Assembly: GCF_041729615.1 (NCBI RefSeq)
Contig: NZ_CP154874.1
Location: forward strand, 2,299,001 to 2,363,000
Reading direction: 5' to 3'
Source of the DNA: Pseudomonas alcaligenes
GTDB taxonomy: Bacteria; Pseudomonadota; Gammaproteobacteria; Pseudomonadales; Pseudomonadaceae
DNA: 64,000 nt
Position numbers and translations under genes: made by a program. The notes under the pieces were generated by a model, which did not search any database, was not told the origin of the DNA, and was given only the letters and a program-made list of their open reading frames with translations. Below, piece by piece: positions 57,693 to 64,000 of this stretch (position 1 is its first letter; each line of letters begins with the position of its first letter).

Positions 57693-58640
57693 GTGAGCCA
57701 GAACAAGCCCGACGTGAGCACCTTCCAAGGCCTGATCCTCGCCCTGCAGAGCTATTGGGCCGAGCAGGGCTGCGTGATCCTGCAGCCCTACGACATGGAA
57801 ATGGGTGCTGGTACCTTCCACACCGCCACCTTCCTGCGCGCCATCGGTCCGGAGACCTGGAACGCCGCCTATGTCCAGCCCTCGCGCCGCCCGGCCGACG
57901 GCCGCTACGGCGAGAACCCCAACCGCCTGCAGCACTACTACCAGTTCCAGGTGGTGCTCAAGCCGAACCCGGACAACATCCAGGACCTGTACCTGGAGTC
58001 GCTGCGCCGCATCGGCGTCGACACCCTGGTGCACGACATCCGCTTCGTCGAGGACAACTGGGAATCGCCGACCCTCGGCGCCTGGGGCCTGGGCTGGGAA
58101 GTCTGGCTGAACGGCATGGAAGTCACCCAGTTCACCTACTTCCAGCAGGTCGGTGGCGTCGAGTGCTACCCGGTCACCGGCGAGATCACCTACGGTCTCG
58201 AGCGCCTGGCCATGTACCTGCAGGGCGTCGACTCGGTGTACGACCTGGTCTACTCCGACGGCCCCTTCGGCAAGGTCACCTACGGCGACGTGTTCCACCA
58301 GAACGAAGTGGAGCAGTCCACCTTCAACTTCGAGCACGCCAACGTCGACAAGCTGTTCGACCTGTTCGACTTCTACGAGTCCGAGGCCAACCGCCTGATG
58401 GAGCTGCAGCTGCCGCTGCCGGCCTACGAAATGGTGATCAAGGCCTCGCACAGCTTCAACCTGCTCGACGCCCGCCGCGCCATCTCGGTGACCGCACGCC
58501 AGCAGTACATCCTGCGTGTGCGCACCCTGGCGCGGAACATCGCCCAGAGCTACCTGCTGGCCCGCGCCAAGCTCGGCTTCCCGATGGCCACCCCCGAACT
58601 GCGTGACGAAGTCCTGGCCAAGCTGGAGATTGCAGAATGA
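57693..58640 (+). CDS. glyQ: Glycyl-tRNA synthetase alpha subunit
   Basis: GlyQ and GlyS form the tetrameric enzyme that charges tRNA-Gly. The alpha subunit carries the catalytic class II core; the sequence [24 protein letters not shown] and the [19 protein letters not shown] segment are diagnostic. The GTG of [11 protein letters not shown] gives 315 residues, the normal length; a longer ATG would add 17 residues and start upstream of a probable promoter. Its stop overlaps the glyS start (ATGA). Confidence 0.96.
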   Translation: MSQNKPDVSTFQGLILALQSYWAEQGCVILQPYDMEMGAGTFHTATFLRAIGPETWNAAYVQPSRRPADGRYGENPNRLQHYYQFQVVLKPNPDNIQDLYLESLRRIGVDTLVHDIRFVEDNWESPTLGAWGLGWEVWLNGMEVTQFTYFQQVGGVECYPVTGEITYGLERLAMYLQGVDSVYDLVYSDGPFGKVTYGDVFHQNEVEQSTFNFEHANVDKLFDLFDFYESEANRLMELQLPLPAYEMVIKASHSFNLLDARRAISVTARQQYILRVRTLARNIAQSYLLARAKLGFPMATPELRDEVLAKLEIAE

Positions 58641-60691
58641 GTGCACATGATTTCCTGGTCGAACTGGGCACCGAAGAGCTGCCACCCAAGGCCCTGAAGA
58701 GCCTCGGCGAGGCCTTCCTGGCCGGCGTCGAGAAGGGCCTCAAGGCCGCCGGCCTGGGCTACCAGAGCGCCCGCTACTACGCCGCGCCGCGCCGCCTGGC
58801 CGTGCTGGTCGAGGCCCTGGCCAGCCAGCAGCCGGACCGCACCGTCAACCTCGACGGCCCGCCCGTGCAGGCCGCCTTCGACAAGGACGGCAACCCGACC
58901 CAGGCCGCCCTCGGCTTCGCCAAGAAGTGCGGCGTCGAGCTGAGCCAGATCGACCAGAGCGGGCCGAAGCTGAAGTTCAGCCAGAGCATCGCCGGGCAGA
59001 GCACCGTCAGCTTGCTGCCGGGCATAGTCGAAGCCTCCCTGAATGAGCTGCCGATCCCCAAGCGCATGCGCTGGGCCGCGCGCAAGGAAGAGTTCGTCCG
59101 TCCGACCCAGTGGCTGGTCATGCTGTTCGGCCAGCACGTGGTCGACTGCGAGATCCTCGCCCAGAAGGCCGGGCGCATGTCCCGTGGCCACCGCTTCCAC
59201 GCCAACTACGAGGTGGCGATCGAGAGCCCGGCCAGCTACTCCCACGACCTGCGCGGCGCCTTCGTGGTCGCCGACTTCGCCAAGCGCCGCGAGCAGATCG
59301 CCAAGCGCGTCGAGGAACTGGCCAAGGCCGAGAACGGCACTGCCATCGTGCCGCCGGCGCTGCTGGATGAGGTGACCGCCCTGGTCGAGTGGCCGGTGCC
59401 GCTGGTCTGCTCCTTCGAGGAACGCTTCCTCGAGGTGCCCCAGGAAGCCCTGATCGCCACCATGCAGGACAACCAGAAGTATTTCTGCCTGGTCGACGGC
59501 AACGGCAAGCTGCTGCCGCGCTTCATCACCGTGGCCAACATCGAGAGCAAGGACCCGGCGCAGATCGTCGCCGGCAACGAGAAGGTGGTGCGCCCGCGCC
59601 TGACCGACGCCGAGTTCTTCTTCAAGCAGGACAAGCGCCAGCCACTGGAGCAACGCAACCAGCGCCTGGCCAACGTGGTGTTCCAGGCCCAGCTCGGCAG
59701 CGTGTACGACAAGGCCGAACGGGTATCGAAACTCGCCGCCTTCATCGCCGAGCGCATCGGCGGCGACGCCAGCCGCGCCGCGCGCGCCGGCATCCTGTCC
59801 AAGTGCGACCTGGCCAGCGAGATGGTCGGCGAGTTCCCGGAAATGCAGGGCATCGCCGGCTACTACTACGCCAAGCATGACGGCGAGCCGGAAGACGTGG
59901 CCCAGGCGCTGAACGAGCAGTACATGCCGCGCGGCGCCGGCGCCGAACTGCCGCAGACCCTGACCGGTGCCGCCGTGGCGGTGGCCGACAAGCTCGACAC
60001 CCTGGTCGGCATCTTCGGCATCGGCATGCTGCCGACCGGTTCCAAGGACCCCTACGCCCTGCGCCGCGCCGCACTGGGCGTGCTGCGCATCCTCATCGAG
60101 AAGCAGCTGGACCTCGACCTGGTCGAGGCCGTTGGCTTCGCCGTCGGCCTGTATGGCGACAAGGTCAAGGCCGAGGGCCTGGCCCAGCAGGTGCTGGACT
60201 TCATCTTCGACCGCCTGCGTGCGCGCTACGAGGACGAAGGTGTGGACGTGGCCGTGTACCAGGCCGTGCGCGCCCTCAGCCCGGCCGCGCCGCTGGACTT
60301 CGACCAGCGCGTGCAGGCCGTGCAGGCCTTCCGTCAGCTGCCGGAGGCCGCGGCCCTTGCCGCCGCCAACAAGCGCGTGTCGAACATCCTGACCAAGGCC
60401 GAAGGCCAGCTGCCGGCTGCGGTGGACGCCAAGCTGCTGGAAGCCGGCGCCGAGCAGACCCTGGCCCAGGCCGTGGCTGCCGCCGCCCAGGCCGTGGCGC
60501 CGATGGCTGCCGCGCGCTGCTACCGCGAGGCCCTGGCCCAGCTGGCCAGCCTGCGCGAGCCGGTGGATGCGTACTTCGACGCGGTGATGGTCAATGCCGA
60601 GGATGCCGCCGTGCGGGCCAACCGCCTGGCGCTGCTGAACCAGCTGCGCGGCCTGTTCCTCGGCGTCGCCGATATCTCCCTGCTGGGCTGA
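58637..60691 (+). CDS. glyS: Glycyl-tRNA synthetase beta subunit
   Basis: The 684-residue beta subunit binds tRNA-Gly and supports the alpha subunit. It opens with [18 protein letters not shown] and contains [12 protein letters not shown] and the HD-like middle domain, with a DALR-type C-terminal region. It is coupled to glyQ. A GC hairpin follows, then gmhB. Length is normal. Confidence 0.97.
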   Translation: MSAHDFLVELGTEELPPKALKSLGEAFLAGVEKGLKAAGLGYQSARYYAAPRRLAVLVEALASQQPDRTVNLDGPPVQAAFDKDGNPTQAALGFAKKCGVELSQIDQSGPKLKFSQSIAGQSTVSLLPGIVEASLNELPIPKRMRWAARKEEFVRPTQWLVMLFGQHVVDCEILAQKAGRMSRGHRFHANYEVAIESPASYSHDLRGAFVVADFAKRREQIAKRVEELAKAENGTAIVPPALLDEVTALVEWPVPLVCSFEERFLEVPQEALIATMQDNQKYFCLVDGNGKLLPRFITVANIESKDPAQIVAGNEKVVRPRLTDAEFFFKQDKRQPLEQRNQRLANVVFQAQLGSVYDKAERVSKLAAFIAERIGGDASRAARAGILSKCDLASEMVGEFPEMQGIAGYYYAKHDGEPEDVAQALNEQYMPRGAGAELPQTLTGAAVAVADKLDTLVGIFGIGMLPTGSKDPYALRRAALGVLRILIEKQLDLDLVEAVGFAVGLYGDKVKAEGLAQQVLDFIFDRLRARYEDEGVDVAVYQAVRALSPAAPLDFDQRVQAVQAFRQLPEAAALAAANKRVSNILTKAEGQLPAAVDAKLLEAGAEQTLAQAVAAAAQAVAPMAAARCYREALAQLASLREPVDAYFDAVMVNAEDAAVRANRLALLNQLRGLFLGVADISLLG

Positions 60692-60699
60692 CGGGCACA

Positions 60700-60720
60700 C
60701 CGGGCGGCCCTGCCGCCCGG
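60700..60720 (+). terminator. GC hairpin between glyS and gmhB
   Basis: CCGGGCGGC and GCCGCCCGG form a 9-bp stem with a 3-base loop, 9 bases after glyS. No T-run follows, so it may only attenuate transcription into gmhB, 46 bases downstream of glyS. Confidence 0.45.
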
Positions 60721-60736
60721 TCACCCGGGACATTGC

Positions 60737-61267
60737 ATGAAACTGCTGATTCTCGACCGCGACGGCGTCATCAACGAAGACTCCGACGCCTACATCAAGT
60801 CGCTCGACGAGTGGATTCCCGTCCCCGGTTCGATCGATGCCATCGCCCGTCTGAGCCGGGCCGGCTGGACCGTGGCCGTGGCTACCAACCAGTCGGGTCT
60901 GGCCCGTGGCTATTACGACCTGGCCACGCTGGAGTCCATGCATGCGCGCCTGCGCCAGCTGGTAGCGGAGCAGGGCGGCGAAGTCGGCCTGATCGTACAT
61001 TGCCCGCACGGCCCGGACGACGGCTGCACCTGCCGCAAGCCCAAACCCGGCATGCTGCAGCAGATCGCCGCGCACTACGGCACGGAACTGGCAGGCGTCT
61101 GGTTCGTCGGCGATAGCAGCGGTGACCTGGAAGCGGCGCTGGCCGTCCATTGCCAACCCGTGCTGGTGAAGACCGGCAAGGGCCAGCGCACCCTGGCCAA
61201 GCCATTGCCAGCGGGAACCCTGATATTCGATGATCTGGCGGCCATAGCCGATCAGCTTCTTCTCTAG
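60737..61267 (+). CDS. gmhB: D-glycero-beta-D-manno-heptose 1,7-bisphosphate phosphatase
   Basis: GmhB removes the 7-phosphate in the synthesis of ADP-heptose for the LPS core. The 176-residue HAD-family protein has the nucleophile and acid Asp7 and Asp9 in LDRDGVIN, Thr/Asn in ATNQSG, a zinc-binding CPHGPDDGCTC segment (GmhB-specific) and KPKPGM, then GDSSGDLEAA. It lies between glyS and plsC, a conserved order. Confidence 0.95.
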   Translation: MKLLILDRDGVINEDSDAYIKSLDEWIPVPGSIDAIARLSRAGWTVAVATNQSGLARGYYDLATLESMHARLRQLVAEQGGEVGLIVHCPHGPDDGCTCRKPKPGMLQQIAAHYGTELAGVWFVGDSSGDLEAALAVHCQPVLVKTGKGQRTLAKPLPAGTLIFDDLAAIADQLLL

Positions 61268-61282
61268 AGAACGCGAGCCCCC

Positions 61283-62056
61283 ATGACGACAGTGCAGGCC
61301 ATCAGAACCTTCTTCTTCTACCTGCTGCTGTCCTCCAGCTCCTTCTTCTGGTGCATCCTCTGCGTGTTCATCGCGCCTTTCCTGCCGTTCCGCGCGCGCT
61401 ACCGCCTGGTGATCCAGGCCTGGTGCCGCTGCGCCACCTGGCTGGCCAAGGTGGTGGCGGGCATCCACTACGAAGTCCGCGGCCTGGAAAACATCCCGCA
61501 GCAACCCTGCGTGATCCTGGCCAAGCACCAGAGCACCTGGGAAACCTTCTTCCTCTCCGCGCTGTTCGAACCGCTGTCGCAGGTGGTCAAGCGCGAACTG
61601 CTGTATGTGCCGTTCTTCGGCTGGGCCATGGCCATGCTCAAGCCCATCGCCATCGACCGCAGCAACCCCAAGGCCGCCCTCAAGCAGCTGGCCAAGCAGG
61701 GCGACGAGCGCATCAAGCAGGGCGCCTGGGTGCTGATCTTCCCCGAGGGCACGCGCATTCCACCGGGGCAGATCGGCAAGTTCTCCCGCGGCGGCGCCGC
61801 CCTGGCGGTGAACGCCGGCCTGCCGGTACTGCCGATCGCCCACAACGCCGGCGAGTTCTGGCCCAAGCACGGCTGGGCCAAGTACCCGGGCACCATCCAG
61901 GTGGTCATAGGCCCGGTCATGCACGCCGAGGGCGAGGGCCCGCGCGCCATTGCCGAGCTCAATGAGCGCGCCTACGCCTGGGTGGCCCAGACCCAGCAAC
62001 AGATCAGCGGCGTGGCGCCTCAAGTCGTCTCCGAAAGTGCGTCGGGCATCGCCTGA
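61283..62056 (+). CDS. plsC: 1-acyl-sn-glycerol-3-phosphate acyltransferase (PlsC family)
   Basis: The enzyme makes phosphatidic acid in the inner membrane. The 257-residue protein has a membrane-embedded N-terminus (FFFYLLLSSSSFFWCILCVF) and the acyltransferase motifs HQSTWE (HX4E in place of the more common HX4D) and FPEGTRIP. It lies 15 bases after gmhB. Two lipid-related genes follow, so the context is membrane lipid synthesis. Confidence 0.92.
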   Translation: MTTVQAIRTFFFYLLLSSSSFFWCILCVFIAPFLPFRARYRLVIQAWCRCATWLAKVVAGIHYEVRGLENIPQQPCVILAKHQSTWETFFLSALFEPLSQVVKRELLYVPFFGWAMAMLKPIAIDRSNPKAALKQLAKQGDERIKQGAWVLIFPEGTRIPPGQIGKFSRGGAALAVNAGLPVLPIAHNAGEFWPKHGWAKYPGTIQVVIGPVMHAEGEGPRAIAELNERAYAWVAQTQQQISGVAPQVVSESASGIA

Positions 62057-62263
62057 CGCGCCTGTGGATAAGCTGTGCAGGAAATACCGGCAGAGTGCCA
62101 TCAATACTGCTAACCAATTGATTTAAAAGACTCTCTCGCTTGACCACGGACGGCATCGAGCGGGGTATAAGTTTTTCGCGCAGCACCGCACGTTCTGCGC
62201 GGAACGCCAGCCCGGCAAAGCGGTTAAGCTAGCCGGAACGCAACGGGAAAGGGATTTCGCTTC
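62057..62263. other. Intergenic region before the YnbA-like gene
   Basis: A 207-base AT-rich region. It contains TGTGGATAA, a perfect DnaA box (complement TTATCCACA), at 62063-62071, an AT-rich stretch (TTGATTTAAAAG) and, further on, TTGACC and TATAAG separated by 20 bases, a poor promoter candidate for the downstream gene. No hairpin terminator was recognised. Confidence 0.5.
62063..62071 (-). promoter_or_regulatory. Single consensus DnaA box
   Basis: The 9-mer reads TGTGGATAA, which is TTATCCACA on the leftward strand, the DnaA consensus. A single box is not an origin; it could titrate DnaA or regulate the neighbouring genes. Confidence 0.4.
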
Positions 62264-62887
62264 ATGCCGTCCATCTACCAGCTCAAGCCCCGCTTCCAGA
62301 ACCTGCTGCGCCCCGGTGTGCAGCGCCTATATGCGCGGGGCGTCACCGCCAACCAGGTGACCCTCGCCGCCGCCGCGGTGTCCGTGTTGCTCGGCGCGCT
62401 GCTGGCCTGGCTGCCACAGCACACCTGGCTGTTCGCCCTGATTCCGCTGTGGATGCTGCTGCGCATGGCGCTGAACGCCGTGGACGGCATGCTCGCCCGC
62501 GAATTCGGCCAGCAGTCCAAACTCGGCGCCTACCTCAACGAACTGTGCGACGTGATCGCCGACAGCGCCCTGTACCTGCCCTTCGCCCTGCTCGCCGGCG
62601 TTTCGCCGACCCTGGTGGTGCTGGTGGTGATACTGGCGCTGATCAGCGAATACGCCGGCGTGCTCGGCCCGATGGTCGGTGCCTCGCGCCGCTACGACGG
62701 CCCCATGGGCAAGAGCGACCGCGCCTTCTGCTTCGGCGTGCTGGGTGCCGGTGTGGCGTCCGGCCTGCTGCCGTCGTCCTGGATAAACGGGCTGCTGGCC
62801 GTGATCCTGCTGTTGCTGCTGGCGACTCTGGTCAACCGCGTGCGCCAAGGCCTGGCCGAGGTGGCACAAACCTCTCAATCGGAATAA
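62264..62887 (+). CDS. CDP-alcohol phosphatidyltransferase family protein (YnbA-like)
   Basis: A 207-residue polytopic membrane protein. Proteins of this family transfer a phosphatidyl group from CDP-diacylglycerol (or a similar donor) to an alcohol. The signature reads NAVDGMLAR, eight residues, GAYLNELCD; the usual DxxDG..AR..GxxxDxxxD thus has Asn at the first and third Asp positions. It is probably a YnbA-like branch. The next gene starts 11 bases later and resembles YnbC, so both may act in one lipid pathway. Confidence 0.85.
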   Translation: MPSIYQLKPRFQNLLRPGVQRLYARGVTANQVTLAAAAVSVLLGALLAWLPQHTWLFALIPLWMLLRMALNAVDGMLAREFGQQSKLGAYLNELCDVIADSALYLPFALLAGVSPTLVVLVVILALISEYAGVLGPMVGASRRYDGPMGKSDRAFCFGVLGAGVASGLLPSSWINGLLAVILLLLLATLVNRVRQGLAEVAQTSQSE

Positions 62888-62897
62888 GGATATTTCG

Positions 62898-64000
62898 ATG
62901 TGCGACTGCAAGACGGCTGTCTTCCTCACCCACGATGGCGTGGAGCTGCTCTATCGCCACTGGCCCGCCACTCAGCCCGGCGCTGGCCCGCGCAAGGCAG
63001 TGGTGATGTTCCACCGCGGCCACGAGCACGGCGGGCGCATGGCCCACCTGCCCGCCGAGCTGGACCTGCCCGAGTACGACTTCTTCGCCTGGGATGCCCG
63101 TGGCCATGGCCTGTCACCCGGCGCGCGCGGCGACAGCCCGAGCTTCGCCACCAGCGTGCGCGATGTGCAGACCTTCCTCGATCACATCACTACGGCACAT
63201 AGCATCCAGCAGACGGATATGGCCGTGCTGGCACAAAGCGTGGGTGCCGTGCTGATCAGCACCTGGGCCCACAACTACGCGCCCAAGGTACGCTGCCTGG
63301 TGCTCGCCTCGCCGGCGTTCAAGGTCAAGCTCTACGTGCCCTTCGCCCGCCCGGGCCTGAAGCTGCTGCGCCAGTGGCGCGGCAACTTCTTCGTCAACAG
63401 TTACGTCAAGGCGCGCTTTCTCAGCCACGATCCCGAGCGCATCGCCTCGTTCGAGAACGATCCGCTGATCACCCGGCCGATCTCGGTCAACATGCTGCTG
63501 GGCCTCTACGATGCCGCCGAGCGCGTGGTCGCCGATGCCCAGGCGATCCAGGTACCGACCCAGCTACTGATCTCCGGCGCCGACTTCGTCGTGCACCGCA
63601 AACCGCAGGAACAGTTCTTCGAGCGCCTGGGCAGCCTGCGCAAGGAGAAGCACATCCTGCCCGGCTTCTTCCATGACACCCTCGGCGAGCGTGACCGCGC
63701 CCATGCCCTGAGCCGTGCGCGACGCTTCATCCTGGAAAGTTTCCAGCAGCCGGCCGCGCGTCCCTCGCTGCTGGATGCCGACCGTTGCGGCTGGAGCTGC
63801 GCCGAGGCCGAGAGCCTGGCCGCGCCATTGCCGAAGAACTCCCTCGGCGACCTGTACTGGCGCACGACCCGCGCCGGCCTCAAGCTCGGCAGCGGGCTGT
63901 CCGACGGGGTGAAGCTGGGCTTCGAGACCGGCTTCGATTCCGGCAGCACCCTGGATTACGTCTACCGCAACCAGCCGTCCGGCAAGTCCGCGCTGGGCCG
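62898..64000 (+). CDS. Alpha/beta hydrolase, probably fused to a methyltransferase (cut by window end)
   Basis: The visible 367 residues start at MCDCKTAVFLTHDG. The N-terminal 290 or so form an alpha/beta hydrolase: FFAWDARGHG, nucleophile elbow AQSVG (with Ala for the first Gly of GxSxG), Asp in SGADFVVH and the catalytic His in GFFHDTLGER. The sequence continues without stop past the window. It resembles E. coli YnbC, where a methyltransferase-like domain follows. The gene is 11 bases after the CDP-alcohol transferase gene, which points to an ynbABCD-like cluster whose remainder lies outside. Confidence 0.8.
   Translation, partial: MCDCKTAVFLTHDGVELLYRHWPATQPGAGPRKAVVMFHRGHEHGGRMAHLPAELDLPEYDFFAWDARGHGLSPGARGDSPSFATSVRDVQTFLDHITTAHSIQQTDMAVLAQSVGAVLISTWAHNYAPKVRCLVLASPAFKVKLYVPFARPGLKLLRQWRGNFFVNSYVKARFLSHDPERIASFENDPLITRPISVNMLLGLYDAAERVVADAQAIQVPTQLLISGADFVVHRKPQEQFFERLGSLRKEKHILPGFFHDTLGERDRAHALSRARRFILESFQQPAARPSLLDADRCGWSCAEAESLAAPLPKNSLGDLYWRTTRAGLKLGSGLSDGVKLGFETGFDSGSTLDYVYRNQPSGKSALG

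Noticed and set aside
62063..62071. An origin of replication after plsC
   Set aside because: Only one DnaA box, no cluster, and no dnaA, rpmH or gyrB next to it.
58550..62104. A 1184-codon open frame opposite glyS, gmhB and plsC
   Set aside because: It is antisense to three well-supported genes, has low-complexity Gly/Gln/His/Val composition typical of GC-rich reverse frames, and matches no family.

Overview
This window is a piece of a high-GC gammaproteobacterial chromosome, almost certainly a Pseudomonas. The evidence is gene content and order: metNIQ, a caa3-type cytochrome oxidase cluster, trpI/trpBA, and the run aroE-hemF-qor-tsaC-dprA-LysM-def-fmt-rsmB-trkA-...-tag-glyQS-gmhB-plsC that is typical of the origin-proximal region of Pseudomonas chromosomes. 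Compared with my memory of P. aeruginosa PAO1, blocks that are neighbours here are separated there, so the region is rearranged. No rRNA, tRNA, CRISPR array, transposase or integrase was recognised.

Layout. 1-3350: the end of a lipoprotein-like gene, then the methionine ABC importer metNIQ. 3397-12589: a leftward aerobic respiration block (coxB, coxA, ctaG, coxC, SURF1, a small thioredoxin-like membrane protein, ctaA, ctaB, SCO1) that makes the oxidase subunits, inserts copper and synthesises haem a. 12966-15522: a conserved hypothetical protein, a beta-carbonic anhydrase and a PA0069-type radical SAM protein preceded by a near-perfect LexA box. 15726-24534: an accessory DNA-defence island. 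24701-33934: housekeeping and small metabolic genes (yheV-like, prlC, gamma-carbonic anhydrase, lipoproteins, LLM oxidoreductase, DsbA-like and metallo-beta-lactamase-fold pair with a divergent LysR gene, dodecin). 33982-37335: trpI, trpBA and a small protein with no canonical start codon. 37362-42922: an M14 carboxypeptidase, a LysR regulator and a putrescine catabolism set (puuB, puuR, puuA-like). 42950-61267: mostly core genes for translation, cell wall, haem, shikimate, potassium uptake and glycyl-tRNA. 61283-64000: plsC followed by a YnbA-like CDP-alcohol phosphatidyltransferase and an alpha/beta hydrolase cut by the window end.

The most interesting part is the island. Five tightly packed, co-directional genes encode a ribbon-helix-helix protein (59 aa), a SNF2-family helicase with a long coiled-coil tail, an AlbA_2/GHKL-type protein, a beta-class adenine methyltransferase (Mod) and a type III-like restriction helicase-nuclease (Res). 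The island is bounded by an imperfect direct repeat of the 3' end of the yheV-like gene, the hallmark of insertion into a gene end. The central recognition part of Mod is far more AT-rich than its flanks, and the change falls at conserved motifs IV and I, which suggests swapping of sequence specificity. This looks like a type III restriction-modification system extended by two accessory proteins and a small regulator.

Other points worth following up: a second LexA box directly upstream of tag (3-methyladenine glycosylase); a 51-bp palindrome in front of puuB; an apparent AUA start after trpA; and a possible lipid-modifying operon at the right edge, whose CDP-alcohol phosphotransferase motif has two Asp-to-Asn changes.
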